From: Georgenia daeguensis
GTDB taxonomy: Bacteria > Actinomycetota > Actinomycetes > Actinomycetales > Actinomycetaceae
Assembly (NCBI RefSeq): GCF_039537705.1
Contig: NZ_BAABBA010000007.1
Coordinates: forward strand, 124,001-188,000
Reading direction: 5' to 3'
DNA: 64,000 bases
Shown: in pieces, positions 46,098 through 55,190 of the stretch
How positions within the stretch are numbered: the stretch's first letter is position 1
Layout: each line of letters starts with the position of its first letter
Notes under the pieces: model-generated
What the model was told of the DNA's origin: nothing
The model's input: the letters and a program-made list of their open reading frames with translations, nothing else
Databases searched by the model: none
Position numbers and translations under genes: made by a program

Positions 46098-47099
46098 TCA
46101 GCCGCCCAGCACGGCCCGCAGCTCGCGGCCCACGGGATCGACGCGGCACGGGGGAGCAGGGCGCAGCCCCGCCGCGCCGGGGAGGGCGAGGAGGCCCCAC
46201 CCGATCCCGGCCAGGGTGACGCCGAGCCGCAGGAGCCGCCGGCGTGCCCCGTGCGCGCGGAGCGTGCTGCGCAGCTGCCCGCCGATCCACCGTCGCAGCA
46301 TCGGGGAGGACGCCCCGGCGTGGCGCGCGAGGAGGACGACGTGGTTGCGCCGGCCGTAGAGCTTGTAGCGAGTGTCGAAGCGGGCGCCGCGCACGTGCGG
46401 CGCCGGGCGGTGATCGACGGCGGCCCGCGGCTCGTACACCACCCGGCCGCCGAGGGCGCCCACCCGGAGGAAGAGGTCGGTGTCCTCGCGCAGCGCGGTG
46501 CCGGGATAGTCGTCCCGGAACCCGCCGAGCTCGGCGAGCACCGATCGCCGGAAGGTCATGTTGGCGCCGATCCCGTGGTCCACCTCCACCGGTGCCGGGG
46601 TGAGCGAGGCGAAGCCGTCGGTGAGCGTGCCGTCGTCGAGCAGGCGGCCGACCGGCCGGCCGTAGACGTCCTCCCCGGGCAGGCCGTTGCAGGTCCGGCC
46701 CGCGACGGCGGCGACGGCGGCGTCGGCGAACGCCGCCCTGAGCGCCGTCGCCCATCCGGGGCGGACGACGACGTCGTCGTCGACGAAGGCGACCAGGTCA
46801 CCGGTGGCCCACCGCAGCGCCTCGTTGCGGGACCGGGTCATCCACCCCGCGAGCTGCGGGGCGTGGACGTAGCGGACGGCGGGCAGCGCCGCGGCGGCCA
46901 GGGCGTCCTGCGGCCGGGCGGAGGCGTCGACCACCACGACCTCGTCGATCGCGCGCTGGGAGGCCAGCGCGCGGAGGCAGCGCTCGAGGAACGCGGGCCG
47001 CTCGTAGGTCACCACGCACACGCTCAGCCGCGCGCCCGCCGGCGCCGGCGTCGCGCCGGCCCGCCGCACCTCCGCCGTCGGGGGTTCCACGGCCCCCAC
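46098..47099 (-). CDS. GT2 glycosyltransferase
   Basis: A 333-residue GT-A enzyme. The N-terminus reads LSVCVVTYERPAFLERCLRAL, and the metal-binding DXD is in VAFVDDDVVVRPGW. Further down come GANMTFRRSVLAELGGFRDDYPG and LREDTDLFLRVGALGGRVVYEP, the usual acceptor-side motif. A C-terminal hydrophobic stretch (LGVTLAGIGWGLLALPGAAGL) may touch the membrane. The GTG start has no clear Shine-Dalgarno; GTG at 47090 is an alternative. It diverges from the flippase gene and reads into the GT14 gene. Confidence 0.9.
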   Translation of the reverse strand: MGAVEPPTAEVRRAGATPAPAGARLSVCVVTYERPAFLERCLRALASQRAIDEVVVVDASARPQDALAAAALPAVRYVHAPQLAGWMTRSRNEALRWATGDLVAFVDDDVVVRPGWATALRAAFADAAVAAVAGRTCNGLPGEDVYGRPVGRLLDDGTLTDGFASLTPAPVEVDHGIGANMTFRRSVLAELGGFRDDYPGTALREDTDLFLRVGALGGRVVYEPRAAVDHRPAPHVRGARFDTRYKLYGRRNHVVLLARHAGASSPMLRRWIGGQLRSTLRAHGARRRLLRLGVTLAGIGWGLLALPGAAGLRPAPPCRVDPVGRELRAVLGG

Positions 47100-47235
47100 G
47101 CTAGCCAGCCGGGTGGGGTGGCGGGGCCGTTACGGACGGTGAACTCTCGCGGCCGCCTCCCGATACGGACACGCGCCACGGGTTCGTCCCGTATGTTCCG
47201 AGGGTGGCCGGCAGCGCGGGTGGGCGGCGCGGGCG

Positions 47236-48798
47236 GTGGCCGCGATGACGGCGCCGGCCGCCGGGCCCCCGCTCGACCGCAGGCAGCTCCAGGCACGGGC
47301 CGTCGACGGCGCGCTGTGGACGATGGTGCACGTCGCCGTGTCCCTGCCCCTGGCGTTCCTCGCCAACCTCGTGATCGCCCGGGTCCTCGGCGTCGTCGAC
47401 TACGGGCGGCTGTCCTTCCTGACCGCCCTGATGGACATCGCCACCGGCGTGGTCGGGCTCGGCGTCGGCACCGCCCTCGTCCAGTACGGCGCGCGCGCCC
47501 ACGCCGCGGGCCGCCGGGCGGAGGTGCGGGACCTGCTCGCCAAGACCCAGGGGTTCCGGCTCCTCGTCGCCGCGCCGCTGCTCGCCGTGCTGGTCGTCCT
47601 GGTCGCGGACGTCGACCCGGTGCTGCTCGTCCTCGCCGTCGTCTTCGGTCTCGTGGTCCCGGCCGGGCTCAGCGGCGCTCCCGCCGCCCTGACCATCGAG
47701 AGCCGGACGGCGTCGGGCGCGCGCGTCGCGATGCTCGGCAACGTCCTCACCCTCGGGGCGGCGCTCACCGCGGTGCTGGCCCTGCGCTCGCCCGACGCCA
47801 CCTGGGCGGCGCGGCTCGTCATGGGCGGCGTGGTCACGGCGATCGCGCTCGTCCCCGTCTCCCGCGACTACCGGCTTACCGCCCTGCGCCCGCGCCTGCC
47901 GAGGGGGCTGCCCGCCGGGTTCTGGCGGTTCGCGGTGCCCGCCGGCCTCTCCGGCATCGTGGCGAACCTCGTGACCAGCCGCAGCGAGATCTTCCTCCTC
48001 CAGTGGCTGGCCGACCCGGTCGCCGTGGGCACCTTCGCCCTGGCCTTCGGGCTGTCGAGCCACCTCTTCAGCCCGGCGCAGGCGCTGATCGGCCCGCTCA
48101 TCCCGGCGGTCTCCGGGCTGAGCGAGGTGGACCGGGCCGCCCTGGGTGCCGCGTTCTCCCGCACCCTGCGGGTGAGCTCGACGGTGGTCGCCCTGCTCCT
48201 CGCGGGCGCGCTACCCGCCCTCGCCGCGCTCGTCCCCCTCCTCTACGGGGCGGACTACTCGGACGTGCCCGGGCTGCTGGTCGCCCTCGGCGTCGCCGGG
48301 GGGCTGATGGTCGTCGCCGCCCCGGTGCAGGCCTTCGTCCTCGCCCGCCTCCGCGGCGGCCGCCTGCTGACGATCAACCTCGCGGCGCTCGGCGTCGACC
48401 TCGCGGTGGCCGTCGCCCTCATCCCCGGCCTCGGGGTGTGGGGCGCGGTGGCCGCCAACGTGGTCGGCGCGGCGACCCGGCTCGCGCTGCTCGTGCGCGG
48501 CGAGATCGGCCTCCTCGGGCTCACGGGGCGCCAGGTGGCCCGGTGCGCCGCGCCGGCGCTCGCGGGCGCGGCGGTCTGCGTCGCCGTGAGCCTGGCCGGG
48601 TCCGCCGGCCCCCTGCCCGCCCTCGGTACCGCGGCGGCCACCGGCACGCTCGGCGTCGTCCTTCTCCTCCTGGTGCTGCGCGTCACGCGCACCGGGCTCG
48701 AGCCGGGGGACGCGGCCGCCGTGGTCGGTGCCGTCCCGCTACGCGTGCGGGGCGTGGCCTCCCGCGCGATCCGCCTGCTCGTCCGGCACGGGCGCTGA
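47236..48798 (+). CDS. Wzx-like polysaccharide flippase
   Basis: A 520-residue membrane protein with about 12-14 hydrophobic segments, of the MOP/PST flippase superfamily. It begins with VDGALWTMVHVAVSLPLAFLANLVIARVLGVVDYGRLSF, the typical first two helices, and has TSRSEIFLLQWLADPVAVGTFALAF and PLLYGADYSDVPGLLVALGVAGG. It flips lipid-linked repeat units to the outside for the Wzy-like enzyme. The start is GTG 47236 or ATG 47245. The last 60 bases overlap the convergent pyruvyltransferase gene. Confidence 0.9.
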   Translation: MAAMTAPAAGPPLDRRQLQARAVDGALWTMVHVAVSLPLAFLANLVIARVLGVVDYGRLSFLTALMDIATGVVGLGVGTALVQYGARAHAAGRRAEVRDLLAKTQGFRLLVAAPLLAVLVVLVADVDPVLLVLAVVFGLVVPAGLSGAPAALTIESRTASGARVAMLGNVLTLGAALTAVLALRSPDATWAARLVMGGVVTAIALVPVSRDYRLTALRPRLPRGLPAGFWRFAVPAGLSGIVANLVTSRSEIFLLQWLADPVAVGTFALAFGLSSHLFSPAQALIGPLIPAVSGLSEVDRAALGAAFSRTLRVSSTVVALLLAGALPALAALVPLLYGADYSDVPGLLVALGVAGGLMVVAAPVQAFVLARLRGGRLLTINLAALGVDLAVAVALIPGLGVWGAVAANVVGAATRLALLVRGEIGLLGLTGRQVARCAAPALAGAAVCVAVSLAGSAGPLPALGTAAATGTLGVVLLLLVLRVTRTGLEPGDAAAVVGAVPLRVRGVASRAIRLLVRHGR

Positions 48799-49734
48799 GG
48801 CGTCCCCGCCCCAGATCCGGGTGAGGGCCGCCAGGGGCGAGCGGCTCAGGTGCGCGAAGTGGTCGCGCAGCTCCGCGGACGCACGCTCGAGCCCGTCGGT
48901 CGCGGCGGCCACCGCGTCGGGGTCCGCCGTCGACGTCCGTGCGAGCACGTCCACCAGGGTGTCGCCGGGACGCAGCCGACGACGGCGGGAACGGCCGGGG
49001 GACACGACGGTCTCGTAGTCGTGAAACTTGAACTCGCCGCCCGGCAGGGCGGGCTCGAGGACGGTCCAGGCGGCCGGGATGCCGAAGGCGTCGGCGACCA
49101 CCAGGCCGTGCAACGACGACGTGACGACGGCCGCGCACGAGGCGATCTCCCGCACCGTGGGGCGCGGGTCGGCGTGCACGTCGATCAGCCGGACGTCGCG
49201 CGGGTGGCGCTCGGCGAGCTCGAGGAAGGCGCGGTCCGCGCGGTGGTGCCCGTGCGGGACCACGCCGAGCGTCCAGCGCACCGGGGGCCGGCGTGCCACC
49301 CGGCCGACGAGGAGTCCGGGATCTCCGAGCGTGGTGCCGCCCGGCGCGCCGGTGCGCTCGCGGGTGAGCTCGCCGCGCACGGCGAGGAACCGGGCGTGCG
49401 GAAGGCTCAACCGGTGGTCGTGCATCAGGCCCGACCCCCAGACCACGCCGTCGAACGTGGCCGGCAGGTGCTCGAGGATGCTGCCGACACCCACGAGCTC
49501 GGCGCGGCCGGGCACGCGGTGGACGGGGACCACGCCGTAGCGGGGGAGCAACCACGGCGTCAGCCCGTCCCCGAAGTTCGGGTGACCGTCCCACCAGTAC
49601 GTCAGCACGACCGGGCTGCGCGGGTGGAGGCCGGGGCGGGCGGCTGCCGCGACGAGCCGGCGCAGCGCGCGGATGCGGCGCCGCGGGGCGCTTCCGTACC
49701 CGACCACGTCCGGGAAGGCCTCCTCGAGCCTCAT
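48739..49734 (-). CDS. polysaccharide pyruvyl transferase-family protein
   Basis: A 331-residue enzyme of the PF04230 family: LTYWWDGHPNFGDGLTPWLL start, VGVGSILEHLP, VWGSGLMHDHRLSLPHARFLAVRGELTRERTG (written in two blocks), and VVTSSLHGLVVADAFGIPAAW. The family adds ketal pyruvate from PEP to sugars of exopolysaccharides, giving negative charge. A basic Arg-rich stretch and a helix close the protein. ATG overlaps the GT4 gene's stop (ATGA), and the end overlaps the flippase gene by 60 bases. Confidence 0.88.
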   Translation of the reverse strand: MRLEEAFPDVVGYGSAPRRRIRALRRLVAAAARPGLHPRSPVVLTYWWDGHPNFGDGLTPWLLPRYGVVPVHRVPGRAELVGVGSILEHLPATFDGVVWGSGLMHDHRLSLPHARFLAVRGELTRERTGAPGGTTLGDPGLLVGRVARRPPVRWTLGVVPHGHHRADRAFLELAERHPRDVRLIDVHADPRPTVREIASCAAVVTSSLHGLVVADAFGIPAAWTVLEPALPGGEFKFHDYETVVSPGRSRRRRLRPGDTLVDVLARTSTADPDAVAAATDGLERASAELRDHFAHLSRSPLAALTRIWGGDASAPVPDEQADRAGGHAPHA

Positions 49735-51017
49735 GCCGCCTCCGTGCCCTGACGACGGCGGAGGGGGTGCGGCGAGCGGCCGCGGGCGGGGCCGGCGGGC
49801 CGGCGCGGAAGGGTTCGGTACAGCTCCTCGTAGGCGGTGGTGGTCCGCCCCCACGTGTAGCCGTCGACGCGCTCGCGTCCGCCCGCGGCGAGACGGGCGG
49901 CCAGCTCGGGTTCGCGCAGGACGTCGGCGAGCGCCGCCGCGAGCGCCGCCGTGTCCTGCGGGTCGACGAGGAGCCCGTCGACGCCGTCGGTCATGATCTC
50001 CGCCGGCCCGCCGTTCCGGGTGGCGATGACCGGGAGGCCCGCCCGCCAGCCCTCGAGGACGACGATGCCGAACGGTTCCACCCGGCTCGGCACGACGAGG
50101 ACGGTGGCCCGCGTCAGCGCCTCGGCGACCGCGGGCCGGGAGAGCCGGCCGGGGAAGTCCACCGACCCCGAGATCCCGAGCCGGGCGGCCTGGGCCCGGA
50201 GCGGTGCCAGTGCGCCGCCGTCGCCCGCGATCACCAGGCGGGTGCCGTCGGGCAGGTCCGCCCGGGCGAAGGCGTCCAGGAGGAGGTCGAAGCCCTTGCG
50301 GTGCTCGACGCGCCCGAGTGCGAGCACGGTCGGGCGCCGGTGCGCGGATTCGGCGAGGGTGCGGCCGCCGCCCTCCGCGGGCGTCGCGAACTCCGCCGGG
50401 TCGACGCCGTTCGGCACCACGACAGCCCGGCGGGCGCCGAAGCGCGCCGTGAGATCCTCCGCCACCATCCGGCTGCACGCGGTCACCGCCTGCGCGGCGG
50501 ACAGGGCGGCCCTCAGGCCGGCGCTGAGCAGGCGGGAGCGGGCGAAGACGTCGTGGTCGTCCATGAACGTCTCCCCGTGCGAGCTCACCACCAGGGGGAT
50601 CCCGGTCAGGCGGTGCAGGGCGAGCGCGTAGAGGCCGTTGGGGCCGAAGCACTGCACGTGCAGGACGTCGGGCCGGAGCGCGCGCCGTGCCCTCAGCCAC
50701 GCCCGCCACGCGCGCGGAGCGCCGCCCAGGAACCGGAGCGCCGCGCCGGGCGACCGGGCCGGCAGCGGGCACGGGAGGTAGCGCACGGTGACGCCGTCCA
50801 CGAGGCGTGTGCCCAGCTGCTCGCCGCGGTCGACGGTCCACACCTCGACCCGGTGCCCCCGCCCGGCCAGCTCGCGGGCGACATGGCGGGTGTGCTCCTC
50901 GACCCCGCCGGTGCGGGGGTGGAAGGAGCTGGAGACAAGAGCGATACGGCGTGGACGCACCCGACCCGGCCCTTCCGCGATGGTGCCGTCAGGGTATCGA
51001 CGCGCGGGGGTCCGCAT
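49731..51017 (-). CDS. GT4 glycosyltransferase
   Basis: A 428-residue GT4: RRIALVSSSFHPRTGGVEEHTRHVARELA at the start (in two blocks), ILLVVSSHGETFMDDHD-like acceptor loop, VLALGRVEHRKGFDLLLDAFARA, SRVEPFGIVVLEGWRAGLPVIATRNGG with E-x7-E. It is a close match for the mannosyltransferase-type family members. An N-terminal extension of about 23 residues could be trimmed by a later GTG. It is followed by the pyruvyltransferase gene (overlap ATGA). Confidence 0.9.
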   Translation of the reverse strand: MRTPARRYPDGTIAEGPGRVRPRRIALVSSSFHPRTGGVEEHTRHVARELAGRGHRVEVWTVDRGEQLGTRLVDGVTVRYLPCPLPARSPGAALRFLGGAPRAWRAWLRARRALRPDVLHVQCFGPNGLYALALHRLTGIPLVVSSHGETFMDDHDVFARSRLLSAGLRAALSAAQAVTACSRMVAEDLTARFGARRAVVVPNGVDPAEFATPAEGGGRTLAESAHRRPTVLALGRVEHRKGFDLLLDAFARADLPDGTRLVIAGDGGALAPLRAQAARLGISGSVDFPGRLSRPAVAEALTRATVLVVPSRVEPFGIVVLEGWRAGLPVIATRNGGPAEIMTDGVDGLLVDPQDTAALAAALADVLREPELAARLAAGGRERVDGYTWGRTTTAYEELYRTLPRRPAGPARGRSPHPLRRRQGTEAA

Positions 51018-51079
51018 AGGGGGAACGGGCCGTGCTCGTTCCGGACCGTCGCCCCCGCCAACGCACCTACCATCGGGCC

Positions 51080-52135
51080 ATGCCGCGCCTCGTCCTCGCC
51101 ACGACGGCCGTCGCGGCGCCCATGGGCGCGCAGGTCTACGAGGAGGAGATCGCCCGCCGGGCAGCCGGTGCGCTGGCCGCGCACGCAGATTCGCGCTGGG
51201 CGGTCGACCGGGTCGTGGCGCGGTCCGTGCGGTCGCCCCTGCCGGGGAACCGGCGGCTGCCGATGGGGCGGCTCGGCCGGGCCGGGACCGGCGCCAGACG
51301 CGCCGCCGGGCGGGTGGTCTACCCGCCCGGCACCCTGGTGCACCGGATGAACCTCGAGCTCCCGCCCGCGCCGCACGAGGTCGTCACGCTGCACGACGTG
51401 GTCGCCTGGCGGTACTCCGACGAGTCGGCCCCCGTCCGCGCGGCCGCCGAGGAGCTGCGGCGGGCGGCGGCGGTCGTGTGCGTCTCGGAGTTCTCGGCGG
51501 TGGAGGCGGTCGAGCTCCTCGGGATCGACGACCCCGACGTCGTGCACAACGGTGTCGACGAACGCTTCCGCGACGCCGCGCCCGCCACGGCCGCCGAGCT
51601 CGCGTCGCTGGGCATCGACCGGCCGTACGTCCTCCACGCGGGCGGGGCCGCGCGGCGCAAGAACCTCGAGGCGCTCGCCGAGGCCTGGCCGCACGTGCGC
51701 AGCGCCCGGCCCGACGTCGACCTGGTCCTCTCCGGGCCCGCCCACCGCCGCCGGGACGAGCTGTTCGCGGGCCTCCCCGGCGTCCACCGCGTGGGACGTG
51801 TGCCCGCCGCGGCCGTCCCCGGGCTGGTCGCCGCGGCCTCCGCCGTCGTGGTGCCCTCGCTCCACGAGGGGTTCGGCCTCCCGGCCCTGGAGGCGATGGC
51901 GGCCCGCGTGCCGGTCGTCGCCGCCCGCACCAGCTCGCTGCCCGAGGTCGTCGGCGACGGCGGCGTGCTCGTCGCGCCGACCGGTCCCGCGCTCGCGGAC
52001 GGGCTCGTCTGGGCGCTCTCCGGCGACCGTGAGATCGCCGCGACGGTCGAGCGCGGTCGAGCCCGCGCCGACCTGTTCACCTGGGAGCGCAGCGCGGCCG
52101 GTCACGCCGCCGTCTGGCTCCGGGTCGGACGATGA
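51080..52135 (+). CDS. GT4 glycosyltransferase
   Basis: A 351-residue GT4. It starts RLVLATTAVAAPMGAQVYEEEI, then VVTLHDVVAWRYSDES, VLHAGGAARRKNLEALAEAWP, and VPSLHEGFGLPALEAMAARVPVVAARTSSLPEV with E-x7-E, the WbpZ/mannosyltransferase-like pattern. TACCAT ends six bases before ATG and no Shine-Dalgarno is present, so it is probably leaderless and starts a transcript of its own. Overlaps the next gene by ATGA. Confidence 0.9.
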   Translation: MPRLVLATTAVAAPMGAQVYEEEIARRAAGALAAHADSRWAVDRVVARSVRSPLPGNRRLPMGRLGRAGTGARRAAGRVVYPPGTLVHRMNLELPPAPHEVVTLHDVVAWRYSDESAPVRAAAEELRRAAAVVCVSEFSAVEAVELLGIDDPDVVHNGVDERFRDAAPATAAELASLGIDRPYVLHAGGAARRKNLEALAEAWPHVRSARPDVDLVLSGPAHRRRDELFAGLPGVHRVGRVPAAAVPGLVAAASAVVVPSLHEGFGLPALEAMAARVPVVAARTSSLPEVVGDGGVLVAPTGPALADGLVWALSGDREIAATVERGRARADLFTWERSAAGHAAVWLRVGR

Positions 52136-53574
52136 CGGCGCAGGTGGGCACGTCGCTCCTGCTGCTGCTCGCCGTCGCGGGCCTCGGGACGCCGGTCGCG
52201 GCGCGGCTGGGAGCCGCCCAGGGGCTGCCGGTGGCGACCAGGGCCGCGCTGGCGCCCCTGGCCGGCCTGGCGGCCGTGGGAGCGGTGACGCTCGCCGTCG
52301 GGCACGCCGGGCTTCTGGGGGCCTGGCTCCCCTTCGCGCTCGGCGGCGCGGGCGGGGTCGCGCTGGTGCTGGCCCGGCGGTCCTGCACCGCACTCGTCCG
52401 CGGCGCCGTCGGTGCGGCGCTGGAGCAGGCTCGTGCCTTCCCGGTGCCGGTGGGGGCGGTCGCGCTCGGGCTGGTGCTGGCGGCGGTGGCGGCCCTGGCC
52501 CCGCCGTGGCGCACCGACGAGGTGGAGTACCACTGGCCCGCCCCGGTGGCGTGGGCACAGGCGGGCGGCTGGAACGACAGCCCCTACCGGCACGTGGACG
52601 CCTTCCCGTTCATGGAGGTGATCTACACCGCCGCGGCGACCCAGGGATCCTGGGTGGCCGCCCACCACCTGCACCTCCTCACCCTGGTCGCGACCGGGCT
52701 CGCGGCCGCCGGGTGCGCCCGCAGTCTCGGCGTGCGGGGGAGCGGCGCCGTCGCCGCGGCGGCCATGGCGATGCCCGTGGTCTGGGACGGCGCCTACGTC
52801 GCCTACAACGACGTCGTCGTCGGGGCGCTCGGCGCCACCGCGGTCGCCGTGGTGCTCGGTCCGCGCTGGTCCACCTGGCCCGCCGTGGCGACGGCGGCGG
52901 CCCTGCTGGCCGTCGCGATCAGCGTCAAGCCCACCGCGGCGGCCGGCGTGGGGGTGGTCGCGCTGGTGCTCCTCCTGCGGACGGTCCAGGAACGCGGGGC
53001 GCAGACGCTGGCGCCGTGGGCGCTGCTGCGCCGCTGGGCCGTGCTCGCCGGCACCGCCGTCCTCGTCCTCGGCCTGTGGTCCCTGCGGCAGCGGTCCCTC
53101 ACCGGGCACCTCCTCGACCCCGCGGTCACCGGCCCGACGACCGCCGAGGCCGCATCCAGGCTGCCCTCGGCCACCGAGCAGCTCCTCGCCCCGGTCGTGC
53201 CGCTCGTCACGGGGGTCCTCGGCTCCCAGGAGCCCTGGGGCGGTCGGACGGCCGTCGTGCTGCAGCTGCTGCTCGTCCCGGCCCTGGTCCACGTGCTGCG
53301 GCGGCGCGGGGACACGCTCCGCCGGTTCACGCTGGTGGCCCTGCCGGCCTGGGCCCACTGGGTCGTTCTCGGGCTGGTGACCGTGCGGACGCGGTTCCAC
53401 ATCGTCACCTGGGTGCTGCTCGTCGTCGCCGTCCGGGCAGCGGTCGAGGACGCCTCGGAGAACCGGCCCCGGCTCCGGGGGTGGCTCGAGGTGGTGTGGA
53501 CGCTCGCCGTGGTCGCGGGCATGCTCGACGTCTCTCTCGAGATGGTCCGCCTCATCGGCGCGCGCGTGTGGTGA
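52132..53574 (+). CDS. GT-C-type membrane glycosyltransferase-like protein
   Basis: A 480-residue protein with about 11 hydrophobic segments. The first loop after segment 4 holds APPWRTDEVEYHWPAPVAWA, the acidic D-E-x3-Y/H pattern of GT39/ArnT-type GT-C enzymes, followed by the typical AVAAAAMAMPVVWDGAYVAYNDVVVGA. These enzymes use polyprenyl-phosphate sugars outside the membrane. It is translationally coupled to the leaderless GT4 gene (ATGA). The donor and acceptor are unknown; a role in decorating the polysaccharide or a protein is inference. Confidence 0.8.
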   Translation: MTAQVGTSLLLLLAVAGLGTPVAARLGAAQGLPVATRAALAPLAGLAAVGAVTLAVGHAGLLGAWLPFALGGAGGVALVLARRSCTALVRGAVGAALEQARAFPVPVGAVALGLVLAAVAALAPPWRTDEVEYHWPAPVAWAQAGGWNDSPYRHVDAFPFMEVIYTAAATQGSWVAAHHLHLLTLVATGLAAAGCARSLGVRGSGAVAAAAMAMPVVWDGAYVAYNDVVVGALGATAVAVVLGPRWSTWPAVATAAALLAVAISVKPTAAAGVGVVALVLLLRTVQERGAQTLAPWALLRRWAVLAGTAVLVLGLWSLRQRSLTGHLLDPAVTGPTTAEAASRLPSATEQLLAPVVPLVTGVLGSQEPWGGRTAVVLQLLLVPALVHVLRRRGDTLRRFTLVALPAWAHWVVLGLVTVRTRFHIVTWVLLVVAVRAAVEDASENRPRLRGWLEVVWTLAVVAGMLDVSLEMVRLIGARVW

Positions 53575-53590
53575 CCGGGCCGGCCGCCGC

Positions 53591-54790
53591 TCAGGCGGCG
53601 TCCAGCGCGATGCCGGGCGCCAACGCCGACGCCGACGCCGGCACCAGTTCCGGGGCGAGCGCGAGCGGCTGACGCTCCTCTCCCACGGCCGCCACGATCT
53701 CGCGCAGCCGCGCGCAGAACCGGTCCTCCCCGAAGGTCGCCACGTGCGCGGCGATCCGCCGGGCGCTCCACGAGCGTCCGAGCGCCTCCTCGATCGCGTC
53801 CGCGATCGCCGTCGGCTCCGGGGCGTCGAAGAACAGCCCCGTCCGGCCCGGCACCACCGTGTCCAGGTAGCCGCCGTCGCCGAGCACCACCGAGGGCTTG
53901 CCGAAGGCGCCGGCCTCGAGCGGCGAGAGCCCGTAGTCCTCGAACGAGGCGGCCACGAGCGCGGCGGTGCTGCGGTAGAGCCAGCGCAGCTCGTCGTCGT
54001 CGACGCGCCCGAGCAGCCGCACGCGCGGCCCGGCGAGGGCCTCGAGCCGGGCGCGGTCCGGGCCGGCGCCGACCACCACGAGCCGAACCCCGGGCAGGGC
54101 GTTGACGGCCTCGACGATCACGTCGACGTTCTTGTAGGGCATCAGCCGGGCCACGCACAGCAGGAAGCCCGGTTCGACGCCGTCGACCCGACGCTCGGGT
54201 CCTCCCGGCAGCAGCGCCGGCGGCGGCGGCAGCACCTCGGCCCGGATGCCGTACACCTCGGCCACCGCGCGCTGGGTGACGGTGGAGTTCGCCAGGTACA
54301 GGTCGGCCCGCGCCGCCGCCGCCGCGTCCCAGCGGCGCATCCCGGGAGCCAGGGCGGCCAGGGCGGCGCCCATCCCGGCCCGCCGCGCCCGCCCCACCGC
54401 TCCGGCGCCAGCGTGCGAGCCGAGGTAACGCTCGGTCTGGTAGAGCCAGCGCGCCGGCGCGTGGCAGTACACCACCGTCCGCGCGGCCCCCCGGTAACCG
54501 TGCGCCCATCCCGTCGAGCTCGCCAGCAGCACGTCCCCCTCGACCCGGTCGGCGTCGACGGCGGAGGCGAGCAGGGGCATGGCGAGGCGGTGGTAGCGGC
54601 GCAGCAGCGCGTGCTTGTCCAGCCGCGTGGTCCGCAGGTCCAGCCGGCCGAACTCGGGGAAGGTGCCGGCCGGGTCGTACAGCGTCGTGTGCATCGGTGC
54701 GCCGGGGAAGGCCCGGGCGAGCATCAGGGCCACCCGTTCGGCGCCGCCGCGCTGGGTGGCGTAGTCGTGAGCGAGCACAACGGTGGACAT
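53591..54790 (-). CDS. GT4 glycosyltransferase
   Basis: A 399-residue GT4 of the WbaZ/mannosyltransferase branch: VVLAHDYATQRGGAERVALMLARAF, RTVVYCHAPARWLYQTERYL, LLCVARLMPYKNVDVIVEAVNALPG, ASFEDYGLSPLEAGAFGKPSVVLGDGG with E-x7-E replaced by E-x-G-A-F-G pattern of this branch. An Ala/Ser/Pro-rich tail ends the protein. The weak ribosome site AGGGGTCACC precedes ATG 54790. It converges on the GT-C gene across 16 bases where GCCGCC/GGCGGC (53583-53599) forms a small hairpin over its stop. Confidence 0.88.
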   Translation of the reverse strand: MSTVVLAHDYATQRGGAERVALMLARAFPGAPMHTTLYDPAGTFPEFGRLDLRTTRLDKHALLRRYHRLAMPLLASAVDADRVEGDVLLASSTGWAHGYRGAARTVVYCHAPARWLYQTERYLGSHAGAGAVGRARRAGMGAALAALAPGMRRWDAAAAARADLYLANSTVTQRAVAEVYGIRAEVLPPPPALLPGGPERRVDGVEPGFLLCVARLMPYKNVDVIVEAVNALPGVRLVVVGAGPDRARLEALAGPRVRLLGRVDDDELRWLYRSTAALVAASFEDYGLSPLEAGAFGKPSVVLGDGGYLDTVVPGRTGLFFDAPEPTAIADAIEEALGRSWSARRIAAHVATFGEDRFCARLREIVAAVGEERQPLALAPELVPASASALAPGIALDAA

Positions 54791-55190
54791 GGTGACCCCT
54801 GGCGTCCGGAACGGATCTGGTGCGCTCATTCAGTCGGCGACCGGCCGCATCTGGGTCCGCAATTCCGGCCGATGCCCGGACGATCCACGACGCTCGCCCG
54901 GAGGGTGGCGGGTGGGTGACGCGGGGTGGGCACCGCCTCGCCGGCCTCCGGTGCGTCGCCCGGGCCCTCCCGACGGCGGGATCTCCGGGCGACGGCGCAG
55001 CGCCGGTTTGCCGCCGTCCCGCGCCGCTCGTCCCCGCCTCACCTCGGGGTGAGCCGGGTCACCCCGCCTCACCCCCGGCCCCGGCCGGGGCGAGAGGGGG
55101 CCTTTCACCCGCAGATCAGCGCCGAGGGCCCGTCGGCCCCCACCGATCGCTGGTGCGCTGGATCTCTCCAACGACAGCAAGGACACGGGG
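54791..55190. promoter_or_regulatory. 400-base leader region before the initiating transferase, with alternative hairpins
   Basis: No gene is seen in this gap. At 55038-55053 CTCACC-TCGG-GGTGAG forms a perfect hairpin. It competes with GGGGTGA (55046-55052)/TCACCCC (55059-55065), since both use the same GGTGA. A third hairpin, CCCCGGCC-CC-GGCCGGGG (55073-55090), follows. The pieces read as a switchable leader that could end or allow transcription into the phosphoglycosyltransferase gene. The promoters for the divergent GT4 gene and this gene must also be here; none matches consensus. Confidence 0.55.

Noticed and set aside
48739..50841. A 700-codon minus-strand protein joining the GT4 region to the pyruvyltransferase
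   Set aside because: Its first half is a shadow of the GT4 gene in another frame; the true pyruvyltransferase starts at 49734 and overlaps the GT4 stop.
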